Part shown: one piece after another, positions 1 through 7,211 of the stretch | Layout of the letters: each line of letters opens with the position of its first letter | Numbering within the stretch: position 1 is the first letter of the stretch | Source of the DNA: Actinomyces sp. ICM47 | GTDB taxonomy: Bacteria > Actinomycetota > Actinomycetes > Actinomycetales > Actinomycetaceae | Length of the DNA: 30,513 nucleotides | Direction: 5' to 3' | Assembly: GCF_000278725.1 (NCBI RefSeq) | Contig: NZ_ALCA01000088.1 | Location: 1 to 30,513 of the forward strand | Made by a program: the position numbers and the translations under genes | Notes under the pieces: model-generated | The model's database searches: none | The model's input: the letters and a program-made list of their open reading frames with translations, nothing else | Told to the model about the DNA's origin: nothing

Positions 1-20
1 GCAGGCCCCGCGCCGACCTC

Positions 21-1232
21 ATGTGGCGAACCATCATGCCGCCTACGGAACAGAGCGGGCGGGCGTCTCATCTCGAAGCCCGGCCAGGCCCTGCCGCCGT
101 CCCCGGGGCTAGCCGCCGGCCCCGTCTGGGCATGACGCTGAGTGCCCTCCTCGTGTCAGCTCTCCTCTTCATCGTGGGTGCCCCCTCTTCTGTTGCTGAC
201 CCGAGTCCCGACCCCGACCTCGCGCAGAGCGTCGCCGCGCACGAGGAGTGGAGAGGCGAGGCCAGCGAGATCAGCGCCGGACACGTCGACCTCGGACCCC
301 GACTGATCGACGGGCAGTGGCGGGCCGGCCTGCGCCACGACGCCGAGAGCGGCGCCGTGTGGCGCGACCCCAACCAGACCGTCCTCCGGGTCAGCGATGC
401 GGCCATCATGACCGCGCCCGACTCCGCCGACTACCCGTTCCTGGCCGACGTCGCGGGCAAGCCCGTCCACGTCATCCCCCAGACACAGAACCCGAGCGTC
501 GTGTGGCTCGGCTGGAACACGCAGGACCCCGCCGTCACGGCCACCATCGACCGCGGCCTCACCATGCGCGTCGGCCCCGTGAGCGGCCCCGGCCGCGCGT
601 GGCTGTTCCTCCAGTCCGGCACCTTCGGCAAGCCCCTCCTGCTCGCCGACTCGGGTGCCGCCCCCGGCGACGTGTGGATCGACTCGGGCACGCACGTGCA
701 CGCCAACTGGGCGTTTTCCGCCCCCGGTACCTACACGGCGACCGTGACCTTCCTGGGCACGACCACCGCCGGCGAGGCCGTCAACGCTTCCACGACCCTG
801 CGCTTCGCCGTAGGCGACGCCGCTTCCGCGTCCGAAGCCCTGGCCATGGCTGCGCCCGCCGCTTCCGGTTCTGGTTCTGGTTCTGGTTCCGGGGCTCTGG
901 CCGCGGGCACCTCCCAGGGCCCCGGCTCCTCCGAATCGACGTCGTCCTCGCCCGAGGGCGGCTTGCCCGACTGGGCCTTCATCGCGATCATCGTTAGCGT
1001 CGCCCTCTCCTTCCTCGTGATCGGCGCGCTCGTCGTTGCACGCTCGCGGCGCAGCCGCGCCGAACAGGCAGCCGCCATCGCCGAGGCCGACTCCCTCCTC
1101 GCGCCCCTGCCCACCGCCCGCGGCGAGGGAAACGGAGAAGCGGCCACGGCCTCGTCCCAGAGTGCCGGAGCACCCGGCGCGGGCGAGAGCGCTGAGGGCC
1201 ACGGCCTCGGTAATGGGGGAGGGGAGCAGTGA
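21..1232 (+). CDS. Surface-anchored ABC-transporter-associated protein (actinobacterial anchored-repeat family)
   Basis: Secreted, membrane-anchored protein of the actinobacterial 'surface-anchored / choice-of-anchor M' type, encoded with its ABC transporter. An Arg-rich n-region is followed by a hydrophobic signal segment (about residues 38-59). The repeat domain spans about residues 85-265 and ends with the family hallmark GTHVHANWAFSAPGTY. After a Ser/Gly/Pro linker there is one membrane helix (about 316-340) with a basic RSRRSR stop-transfer. The linker carries a Gly-Ser run encoded by 6-bp tandem repeats near 861-892. The stop overlaps the ATPase start (GTGA). The frame is open to the left edge and the start at 21 lacks a clear ribosome site, so the true start may be ATG 36 or upstream of the window. 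The family is usually assumed to handle a metal or small ligand, but the substrate is unknown. Confidence 0.8.
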   Translation: MWRTIMPPTEQSGRASHLEARPGPAAVPGASRRPRLGMTLSALLVSALLFIVGAPSSVADPSPDPDLAQSVAAHEEWRGEASEISAGHVDLGPRLIDGQWRAGLRHDAESGAVWRDPNQTVLRVSDAAIMTAPDSADYPFLADVAGKPVHVIPQTQNPSVVWLGWNTQDPAVTATIDRGLTMRVGPVSGPGRAWLFLQSGTFGKPLLLADSGAAPGDVWIDSGTHVHANWAFSAPGTYTATVTFLGTTTAGEAVNASTTLRFAVGDAASASEALAMAAPAASGSGSGSGSGALAAGTSQGPGSSESTSSSPEGGLPDWAFIAIIVSVALSFLVIGALVVARSRRSRAEQAAAIAEADSLLAPLPTARGEGNGEAATASSQSAGAPGAGESAEGHGLGNGGGEQ

Positions 1233-1948
1233 GCCAGCTGCGCGTCACCTCTTTGGGGGCGTCCCTGGGTGGGCGCAGCGTCCTTGAGGGCGTCGACCTG
1301 GAGGTCGAGGCCGGGGAGCTCGTCGGCCTCATCGGACCCAACGGCGCCGGGAAGACCACGCTGATCCGCTCGATCCTGGGGCTCATCCCCTCCAGCGGCA
1401 GCGTCGAGACCGACGGCGCGATCGGCTACGTGCCGCAGCGCCACGAATTCGCGTGGGACTTCCCGATCAGCGTCCGCGACGCTGTTCTGCAGGCCGTCAC
1501 CGTGCGGCGCGGGCTGCTCGGGCGCGCGCGGACACCGCACTTCCGCGCCGTCGAGGAGGCCCTGTCCCTCGTCGGCATGCGCGACCTCGCGAAGCGACCC
1601 ATCGGTGAACTGTCCGGCGGGCAGCGCCAGCGCGTCCTCGTCGCCCGGGCCCTCGCGATCCGGCCCGCCGTGCTGCTCCTCGACGAACCCTTCACCGGCC
1701 TCGACATGCCCACCCAGGAGATGCTCATGGACCTGTTCCGCGCGCTCGCCGACGGGGGGCGCGCGCTCCTCATGACGACGCACGACCTTATCGGCGCGCG
1801 CGCCGGCTGCGACCGCCTCTACCTGCTGCGGCGCACGATCATCGCGTCCGGGCGACCCGACGAACTCGCCGACGCCGACCCGTGGATCCGCGCCTTCGAT
1901 GTGCGACCCGACAACCCGATCCTCGACGCCCTAGGAGTGCGCGCATGA
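1229..1948 (+). CDS. Anchored-repeat-type ABC transporter, ATP-binding subunit
   Basis: Cytoplasmic ATPase that powers the adjacent permease. It has a Walker A motif (GPNGAGKT, about residues 36-43), the ABC signature LSGGQRQR (about 128-135), a Walker B motif followed by the catalytic Glu (VLLLDEP) and an H-loop (MTTHD). At 239 aa it is a normal length for a zinc/manganese-type ABC ATPase, the group to which anchored-repeat transporters are related. The GTG start overlaps the previous stop by 4 bases and its own stop overlaps the permease ATG (ATGA), so the three genes are probably translationally coupled. Substrate specificity cannot be read from the ATPase. Confidence 0.9.
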   Translation: MSQLRVTSLGASLGGRSVLEGVDLEVEAGELVGLIGPNGAGKTTLIRSILGLIPSSGSVETDGAIGYVPQRHEFAWDFPISVRDAVLQAVTVRRGLLGRARTPHFRAVEEALSLVGMRDLAKRPIGELSGGQRQRVLVARALAIRPAVLLLDEPFTGLDMPTQEMLMDLFRALADGGRALLMTTHDLIGARAGCDRLYLLRRTIIASGRPDELADADPWIRAFDVRPDNPILDALGVRA

Positions 1949-2859
1949 GCACCGTGATCCACGCGGGCGGCCACGGCCTCGTCGCTGCGGCTGACTTCCT
2001 GAGCCCCTACGACTTCTTCCGCGACCTGACGAACCCCGCGCTGGCGTTCCTGCCGCGCGCGCTGCTCATCGCGGTCGTCGCCGCGCTCGTGTGCGGCAGC
2101 GTCGGCGTGCACGTCGTCCTGCGTGGCATGGCGTTCATCGGGGATGCCGTCGCGCACTCCGTGTTCCCCGGCCTGGCCATCGCGTTCGTGTGCGGCGGAT
2201 CCCTGGTGTTCGGAGGTGCCCTCGCGGGCGTCGTGACCGCCGTGCTGGTGGCGCTGTTGGCGCAGAATCGGCGGCTCAAGGAGGACTCCGTCATCGGCGT
2301 ACTCTTCGTCGGCGCGTTTGCGCTCGGCGTTGCGATCATCGCGCGGGCACCCGGGTACGCGGGGAGCCTGCAGGACTTCCTGTTCGGGTCGATCACTGGT
2401 ATCCCGGCGTCGGATGTGCCCGTGGTGCTGTGCGGCGCGTTGTTTGTGCTGCTCATGCTGTTCCTGGCGCACCGACCCATCGTGGCCGTGACCCTGGACC
2501 GCGAGAGCGCGCGGGCGGCGGGCGTGCGTGTGCTGCTCGCGGATCTGTTTTTGTACATCGCCGTCGCGCTGGCCGTCGTGATTTCTGTGCAGACGATCGG
2601 CAACGTGCTGGTGCTGGCACTGCTCGTGACCCCCGCGGCGACCGCGCGGCTCCTGTGCGACCGCCTATGGACGATGATGATTCTGTCGCCGGCCCTGGGG
2701 GCATCTGGTGGCCTGGTGGGCCTGTACCTGTCGTGGTCGCTGGACGTGCCCACGGGTGCCACGATCGTCCTGGTGCTCACCGCGTGCTTTGTGCTCGCCT
2801 GGGTCTTCGCGCCGAGGCATGGGGTCCTCGCGCGGAGGCTGCGGGAGAGGCGGGGGTGA
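1945..2859 (+). CDS. Anchored-repeat-type ABC transporter, permease subunit
   Basis: Integral membrane permease of the ABC-3 (ZnuB/MntB-like) fold, about 304 aa. Many hydrophobic helices are visible, and the conserved early segment reads LRGMAFIGDAVAHSVFPGLA, typical of the family. The start is ATG 1945, which overlaps the ATPase stop as ATGA; an upstream in-frame start at 1882 would run through the ATPase gene and is rejected. It is the last gene of the transporter operon, with a strong hairpin terminator following about 45 bases later. Neighbouring genes suggest a metal or small-ligand importer, but the ligand is not determinable here. Confidence 0.88.
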   Translation: MSTVIHAGGHGLVAAADFLSPYDFFRDLTNPALAFLPRALLIAVVAALVCGSVGVHVVLRGMAFIGDAVAHSVFPGLAIAFVCGGSLVFGGALAGVVTAVLVALLAQNRRLKEDSVIGVLFVGAFALGVAIIARAPGYAGSLQDFLFGSITGIPASDVPVVLCGALFVLLMLFLAHRPIVAVTLDRESARAAGVRVLLADLFLYIAVALAVVISVQTIGNVLVLALLVTPAATARLLCDRLWTMMILSPALGASGGLVGLYLSWSLDVPTGATIVLVLTACFVLAWVFAPRHGVLARRLRERRG

Positions 2860-2904
2860 GGTGTTGCTGTTGGTTGCGCGGCGCAGGTGCGCGTGACTCA
2901 TTGA

Positions 2905-2934
2905 GCGGGGTGCTGCCGAGGGGCGGCACCCCGC
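2905..2934 (+). terminator. Rho-independent terminator after the ABC operon
   Basis: A 13-bp stem (GCGGGGTGCTGCC with GGCGGCACCCCGC, one G-U pair) closes a GAGG loop. It is followed by a T-rich tail (TTGTTGTTATCTGTTGTTG). It sits 46 bases past the permease stop. Confidence 0.8.
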
Positions 2935-3016
2935 TTGTTGTTATCTGTTGTTGAGTGCGTGGTGGGCGTGTGGTTGCGCGTTTGCTGGCGTGTGTGCCTG
3001 CAGGTGCAGGCGCCAA

Positions 3017-3032
3017 TGTTTCACGTGAAACA
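3017..3032. promoter_or_regulatory. parS site 1 (ParB-binding palindrome)
   Basis: Perfect 16-bp palindrome TGTTTCACGTGAAACA, matching the bacterial chromosomal parS consensus. It lies in the intergenic region after the ABC operon. ParB loads here and spreads, acting in origin segregation and SMC loading. Confidence 0.9.
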
Positions 3033-3178
3033 ATTCGAGGATGACAGTTGATTTGGGGAGAGGCGGGGGCGGGCGCTGGGTGAGTTTGAGTTGGATTTTA
3101 AATAACTGTGCGGGCGGCGCACGGCGTTGTTTGTGCTGCCTGTCGAGCGAGTGGTGAGACTGTTAGGCGTGGAGCGAT

Positions 3179-3194
3179 TGTTTCACGTGAAACA
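3179..3194. promoter_or_regulatory. parS site 2
   Basis: Perfect copy of TGTTTCACGTGAAACA, 162 bases from site 1 and about 60 bases before the 21-bp-phased palindrome array. Confidence 0.9.
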
Positions 3195-3254
3195 CATGTT
3201 GATGGTGCTGGCGTCTGTTCCCGTTGTAGCCTCGAGGTTGGGATGTTGCTCGAT

Positions 3255-3399
3255 TCTATGAATCATAGATGCTCCTCTATGAGGTTCTATGACGCAAAAA
3301 TGGGCGTCTATGAGTTATGAAGGGGCCTCTATGTCATAGAAACCCCCTTCTATGACATAGAAATGGGGTTCTATGAGATAGAAAGGTGCTTCTATAAAT
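3255..3399. repeat. 21-bp-phased array of TTCTATG-N-CATAGAA palindromes (operator or iteron array)
   Basis: CTATG or CTATA cores start at 3256, 3277, 3287, 3308, 3329, 3350, 3371 and 3392. All steps are exactly 21 bases except one 10-base step (3277 to 3287), so sites stay on one or opposite faces of the helix. Several units are near-perfect dyads, for example TTCTATGACATAGAA at 3348 and TCTATGAATCATAGA at 3255; the last unit is degenerate. The array ends right before the winged-helix ORF at 3404. This fits cooperative binding by a dimeric repressor or an iteron-binding protein. The binding protein is not identified. Confidence 0.8.
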
Positions 3400-3403
3400 T
3401 GAA

Positions 3404-3742
3404 GTGAGTGGTGGGGATGGATCTGTGGTTGACCCGGATTGTGTATCGCATCGAGTGTCCTTCACGGTGTGTTTCCCGAATGCTGCGCTGATTCCGGATG
3501 GGGACTTGATGTGGCCTGGCGGTCTCGGGCTGGAGGCAGCGACCGGTTTGAATAGGCGTCAGAAGGAGGCGCTGGTCGACATGCGTCATGGGCGTACCTG
3601 GAGCAACGGGGAGTACAGGGAGCATTTTGGTGTGACCGCTGAGGAAGCGCGCTCGGAGCTGCGCGACCTCGTGTCACGAGGCCTGGTGACGTCCACGGGT
3701 CAGCGCCGCTGGGTGCGTTACGAGCTCGCTGTGAAACCGTGA
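3404..3742 (+). CDS. Small winged-helix protein, possibly a remnant of an AlbA_2-type ATP-binding regulator
   Basis: 112 aa. The C-terminal half (about residues 48-108) has the pattern of the C-terminal winged helix found in AlbA_2/Divergent-AAA-4 regulators: LNRRQKEAL, then WSNGEYREHFGVTAEEAR, then LRDLVSRGLV and a basic wing ending in a Tyr. The N-terminal part resembles only the tail of the preceding domain in full-length relatives, so this is probably a truncated remnant. It could still be a functional small DNA-binding protein acting on the adjacent palindrome array. The GTG start at 3404 has only a weak ribosome site and is uncertain. Confidence 0.5.
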   Translation: MSGGDGSVVDPDCVSHRVSFTVCFPNAALIPDGDLMWPGGLGLEAATGLNRRQKEALVDMRHGRTWSNGEYREHFGVTAEEARSELRDLVSRGLVTSTGQRRWVRYELAVKP

Positions 3743-3774
3743 TCATGGTGTGACGCTGGTCCGGTGGCCTGGGG

Positions 3775-4164
3775 TCACGGGGACACAGCTGTAGTGATGA
3801 TATGGAGGAGCGTTCCTCGGGTTGATGACCATGTCGTCGTCGGTGACGATGTTGATGCGGGGATTGTTTCACGTGAAACATTCTGGTGTTGGCGGGCTGT
3901 TCGCACTTGGGGGAGTGGGCTTGGCGATCTCAGTCGGTATAGGTGCTGGGGCGGTGTATCTCTTGGCTGTAGGTCCCCAGACTGGCTATCGGTGGACTGT
4001 GGGGTGTTAGATTGAGCTGATTGCTGACGATCCTCGGCCTCGGCATTCGCCTTGGTGCTGAATGCCCGGAACCCAAGCAGGGATGCTGCGATGACTGTGG
4101 CGACGGTGATGACCGTGATGATTCAGGGATGCGCATTGCGTTGGTGAAACTGTGAGTCGCTCAC
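3775..4164 (-). pseudogene. Small membrane protein interrupted by an in-frame TGA
   Basis: On the minus strand a GTG at 4164 is preceded by an excellent ribosome site (GGGAGGAAAG). The frame gives 13 residues (SDSQFHQRNAHP after the start) and then TGA (4125-4123). The same frame continues past the TGA into a clear membrane helix (IITVITVATVIAASLLGF) and a polar Ser/Gln-rich segment, and stays open to 3775. A single CGA-to-TGA change would explain this. The gene lies 26 bases downstream of the secreted protein at 4191-5123 and would end the same operon. The part beyond about 4000 reads across parS site 3 and may not be genuine coding sequence. No homologue is recognised. Confidence 0.45.
3865..3880. 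promoter_or_regulatory. parS site 3
   Basis: Perfect TGTTTCACGTGAAACA palindrome, about 0.7 kb from site 2, downstream of the minus-strand operon ending near 4191. Confidence 0.9.
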
Positions 4165-4190
4165 GATTCTTTCCTCCCTTGATCGCCCTG

Positions 4191-5123
4191 TTAGTGGCCT
4201 TGTTTTTCTTCCCAGGTGTCGGTGTTGTTGATGACCAGGTGGGACAGGGGGAACTTGCCGGTTGTTTCCGTGGTGGTGACGAGGCCGTTGATGGTTTGCG
4301 TTTCTCCGGTGAAGGGGTTGGTGGCTGTGCCGCTCCACGTGGTGGTGAGGGTGATGTCGCGGTCTTCGTGAGGGTAGGGGCCGTCCAACATGGAGCGCCA
4401 GCCTTGGGGTGGTGTGTAGTAGTGGCGGATCAGGTTCGGGTCGGTGTTTAAATCCATGCCCTCGGACCACACTGATCCTGTGGAGGTGGTGACCAGGTTG
4501 GGGGTGCCATCTCCCCAGTTCCATTCGTAGTTCGTGGCGGTGAGCGTGATCGTGATGTCGCGTCCCAGCAGGTTGATGACGTGTGTTTGGGTGGGGCTGG
4601 TGACCGCGACAATCGTGGGAATGAACTTATTCGTGTAGGAGACCCCGAGTGGCCGCTTATACAACCCAGCCCCGTCGGCGTGGATCACGGCTGCGGCTGA
4701 ATAGAGAATGTCCCTCGTTGTAGGCAGCTTTTCGGGCAGAGGTGATTCAGGAGATTCTGGTGGTGGATAGGCGCATACTGCCACCTGCAACTTCAATGGC
4801 TGTGAAGGGTCGATAATGTCGAAACCGCAATGTTCCCAGTCAATATCAGAATCTGGGTCTGAGGCATGCACAGATTGAGCCGTACTCCAGGCCCTCTCGT
4901 CGCCAAGGGATGAGTCTGCAGCTTGTGGGAGTGCGTTTTCAATCTGCTGTTCGATCAATTGCGCATAAGTCGTTACTGATCGTCCGGATGCGTCGGAACG
5001 CTGAGCGTATGGATCTGGCAGATCATCATCAAAGAATGCGTTAGCAGTAGAAGGTGTATTGACTAGAATGCATAGAGATAGGAGGCCGGCGAACCCAGCG
5101 TTTATTGACTTATTTGCTAGCAT
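4191..5123 (-). CDS. Secreted protein of unknown function with a PKD-like segment
   Basis: 310 aa. An N-terminal signal peptide (about residues 1-29, hydrophobic FAGLLSLCILV, cleavage after STANA) is followed by an acidic and Ser-rich exported region. A stretch near residues 185-215 reads as a beta-rich PKD-like fold, with the WNWGDGTP motif typical of such domains. No sortase motif or second membrane helix is seen, so it is likely extracellular and soluble or bound through a partner. It starts inside the end of the upstream DUF6318-like gene (14-base overlap), so the two are probably co-translated and may form one surface complex. I do not recognise a functional family. Confidence 0.75.
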   Translation of the reverse strand: MLANKSINAGFAGLLSLCILVNTPSTANAFFDDDLPDPYAQRSDASGRSVTTYAQLIEQQIENALPQAADSSLGDERAWSTAQSVHASDPDSDIDWEHCGFDIIDPSQPLKLQVAVCAYPPPESPESPLPEKLPTTRDILYSAAAVIHADGAGLYKRPLGVSYTNKFIPTIVAVTSPTQTHVINLLGRDITITLTATNYEWNWGDGTPNLVTTSTGSVWSEGMDLNTDPNLIRHYYTPPQGWRSMLDGPYPHEDRDITLTTTWSGTATNPFTGETQTINGLVTTTETTGKFPLSHLVINNTDTWEEKQGH

Positions 5124-5991
5124 CAGTAATCAGGCTTCCTTGAGTTTCGATCCAATGATCGTCTTGCCATGTCATATATAGCGTTAGTAGTGACTGATAC
5201 TCTCGATCTCTCTTCACTATCTTCTGACCTTGACACAGGACCCCAGTCTTTGAGGAGAGCTGAAAGGTGACTGCGATCGTGTTTCGCCGTACATCGTTTC
5301 CGTTCTCAGGAATGGGTTCAACACGAACGATGTGAGAAATTTCTGATTCACTCCCGTAAGCCCATCCGTTCGAGTACAGCTCGGCAACGTCATCGGCGTA
5401 AGAGGTTGCAAAAGTTGAGTCGGGATCTGACATGCCCAAAAGTGCTGAAGTGTCGCCCGTGTTCCAGGAGTATCCCATCAGCGCGTGGTAGTACTCGGCT
5501 GCGAGTTCTGCACCCCTCTCTGTGTTTTCTTTGGCTTCTTCGGGTAGTTCGGGTTTGGCGTAGGTGGATGCGGCGTGTTCGGCGGGGCGCACGAGCACGC
5601 CGTCGGGTCCGATCTGGTAGCCGCCCGACATCGCCGCCTCGGTGGAACTCGATGCGGATGGGGCAGGCCTGGCGGCGGGCGTCGTGGCCGCGACGGTGGG
5701 TTTCTCACCCCACGCGTGCCACCACCCCTCTGCGACGCCGTTGATGTAGACGGCGAAGACTGCCCCAACGACAAGCACAACGTAGGCGGCGCGCATCCCC
5801 CAATAGAACGGCTCAACGTGCAACCAGGCCCGCACCCGGGCCTTTACGCCCTTGGGCCGGTTGGCTTTCGCCTCGGCTCGATAGTCGGCCCACCGCTGAC
5901 GCAGCGTGTACGTGCGCGGCATGGACTCTCGCCGGAACTGCTCCTCGTCCTCCTCAGTGACGGGCCGCTCGGACAACGGTGGAACCATCAT
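5110..5991 (-). CDS. DUF6318-like membrane-anchored protein
   Basis: 293 aa. A basic cytoplasmic N-terminus (residues 1-65) leads to one membrane helix (about 66-86), an Ala/Pro/Ser linker (about 97-120) and an extracytoplasmic domain (about 150-290). That domain contains the pattern 'Tyr-Tyr ... GYSWNTGDTSAL', which recalls actinobacterial DUF6318 proteins. The double ATG at 5991 has GGAGG about 13 bases upstream. It is the first gene of a minus-strand operon with the secreted protein that follows. The function of DUF6318 is unknown, and the family assignment is from memory of its pattern, not from a search. Confidence 0.7.
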   Translation of the reverse strand: MMVPPLSERPVTEEDEEQFRRESMPRTYTLRQRWADYRAEAKANRPKGVKARVRAWLHVEPFYWGMRAAYVVLVVGAVFAVYINGVAEGWWHAWGEKPTVAATTPAARPAPSASSSTEAAMSGGYQIGPDGVLVRPAEHAASTYAKPELPEEAKENTERGAELAAEYYHALMGYSWNTGDTSALLGMSDPDSTFATSYADDVAELYSNGWAYGSESEISHIVRVEPIPENGNDVRRNTIAVTFQLSSKTGVLCQGQKIVKRDREYQSLLTLYMTWQDDHWIETQGSLITDASK

Positions 5992-6489
5992 GTTCTCTCA
6001 ACCTCCACGATGAGGTAGCTATCCTCCAGCGCACCCCCACCATCGGAAACACGCCCTGTTAAGAACACAGGCTACGCCCAGAACCAACACAAAACACTAG
6101 AAATATAAAGTAACTATGATGCACATCCTCCCGAAATTTGATGGTGGGCGGCGCAAATGTGCGACTAACGGACAAATTACTCGTCTGACCTTGTCAAACA
6201 TTGATCGATGTGCGCGACGCGCGCATCTGATACAGGTGAAACTGTGGGCCGCTATGTGGACCAAGTCGCCAGTAAGGCTCAAAGACGCGTCATTTGGCGA
6301 CACGTAGGGCTTCCGATCGAATGAACGGAGCGTGGGCGTGCAGTGAGTTCTTCGATAGGGGGAGCACCCCCGTGCCATCAATTGTTTCACGTGAAACATT
6401 CTGACAAGAGATGCGTTGATCCACGTCAATCTGAGTGCAGTGGTCGCGTTGCGCAGCCTGTGAGGCGTGTGCCGTGTATACCTGTCCTC
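5992..6489. other. 498-bp gap between divergent transcription units
   Basis: Divergent intergenic region between the DUF6318-like gene (minus) and the first RHH gene (plus). It is AT-richer than the flanks between about 6090 and 6200. Apart from parS site 4 and a possible promoter element just before 6490, I see no supportable gene or RNA. Confidence 0.5.
6383..6398. promoter_or_regulatory. parS site 4
   Basis: Perfect TGTTTCACGTGAAACA palindrome, 2.5 kb from site 3. It lies in the divergent intergenic region, about 90 bases before the first RHH gene. Confidence 0.9.
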
Positions 6490-6783
6490 ATGAGGAAGCG
6501 TAGTAACCGAGCGGACGCGAAGATGAAGGCCGACCTCCAACGCTGGCTCATTGAATCTGGGGAAGCTGAAGAGCTCGTGGCCTTCCTCCGCGACGAGCGG
6601 GCGCGTCATCCTATGCCCCCCTCGCGAGTGGCCGTAACCACGAGCCTCGACGTCGATATGTTCGACGCCATGATGGCTCGCGCGGCCAGTGAGGGTATCA
6701 CGTCACGGTCGGGAGCTCTCCGCGCTGCGGTGCGTGAGTGGATTAGTGACGTCGAGTGCCTGCCTGAGGCACGCCAGGATTGA
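6490..6783 (+). CDS. Ribbon-helix-helix (CopG/Arc-like) protein
   Basis: 97 aa from ATG 6490. A charged N-terminal segment is followed by an RHH pattern near residues 45-85: the strand VAVTTSLDVDMFDAM, then a helix, then SRSGALRAAVREWI. This arrangement is typical of CopG-like DNA-binding domains and antitoxins. The in-frame extension back to 6343 only reads through parS site 4 and is rejected. There is no Shine-Dalgarno. A TATACC element ends 8 bases before the ATG, which fits a leaderless mRNA, common in actinobacteria. No toxin-like partner follows; the next gene is a second RHH protein. Confidence 0.65.
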   Translation: MRKRSNRADAKMKADLQRWLIESGEAEELVAFLRDERARHPMPPSRVAVTTSLDVDMFDAMMARAASEGITSRSGALRAAVREWISDVECLPEARQD

Positions 6784-6870
6784 CGAGGCCATGGCACGTC
6801 CCCGGGTCATGGTTGGTGTGTGGGTCGTCAGGGTTGACGAGGCCGTGGCACCTCCCCGGGTCACGGTCAA
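6779..6870. promoter_or_regulatory. Tandem pair of dyads 54 bp apart, with matching arm changes
   Basis: Two related units begin TGACGAGGCC at 6781 and TGACGAGGCC at 6835. Each has inverted arms around a shared CCCCGGGT core: CCATG...CATGG in the first, CCGTG...CACGG in the second. The A-to-G change in one arm is matched by T-to-C in the other, so the dyad is preserved. They lie between the two RHH genes and about 60 bases upstream of the second, so they are good candidate operators for an RHH protein. Confidence 0.65.
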
Positions 6871-6931
6871 CGCGTGGGCAGATGGGTGTGCCGCGAGGAC
6901 AGGAGCCCCGCTCTCGTGTACACATGTGACT

Positions 6932-7201
6932 ATGACGAAGCGCGATGATGAGAGCTTGGCGGAACAGAACGCTGAAATCCGGCGGTGGGCGGAGGCGAAC
7001 GGGCTGACGGTCGGGGCGATATTCGGTGAGCAGCGTGACGCGGTGGAGCGAGTCGCTCCTCGAGCGCCGGTCGTCGAGGTCACGGTGCGCGTCGACGAGG
7101 ACGTGTACGAGGCGGCGATGCTGCGCGCAACCTACGACGGCTACGACAGTGCGTCCGAGGTCGTCGAAGAGGCCCTCCGAGAGTGGGGGAGAGGGTACTA
7201 G
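6932..7201 (+). CDS. Second ribbon-helix-helix protein
   Basis: 89 aa from ATG 6932. The C-terminal half carries an RHH pattern: strand VVEVTVRVDEDVYEAAM, helix, then YDSASEVVEEALREW. The N-terminal half is a charged helix. It ends 10 bases before the next gene, which suggests an operon. There is no ribosome site. The bases just before the ATG (GTGTACACATGTGACT) closely resemble those before the 6490 gene (GTGTATACCTGTCCTC), so both may be leaderless transcripts from similar -10 elements. The tandem dyads upstream suggest autoregulation (inference). Confidence 0.65.
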   Translation: MTKRDDESLAEQNAEIRRWAEANGLTVGAIFGEQRDAVERVAPRAPVVEVTVRVDEDVYEAAMLRATYDGYDSASEVVEEALREWGRGY

Positions 7202-7211
7202 GACCGCCGAG

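Noticed and set aside
156..1202. Long minus-strand frame opposite the surface-anchored protein
   Set aside because: Gly/Arg-rich shadow translation of a high-GC gene; the plus frame has a signal peptide, a family motif and a membrane helix.
3108..3320. Small plus-strand frame with two Cys-x-x-Cys pairs resembling a zinc ribbon
   Set aside because: It reads straight through parS site 2 (VSRETH is the translation of parS) and into the palindrome array, and has no ribosome site.
3822..4010. Plus-strand frame with a hydrophobic stretch overlapping parS site 3
   Set aside because: The residues FHVKH come from parS; no ribosome site; the opposite strand carries the better-supported broken membrane gene.
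2860..6489. Replication origin (oriC) next to the parS cluster
   Set aside because: No cluster of DnaA boxes (TTATCCACA-like) and no dnaA, dnaN, rnpA or parAB genes are visible.
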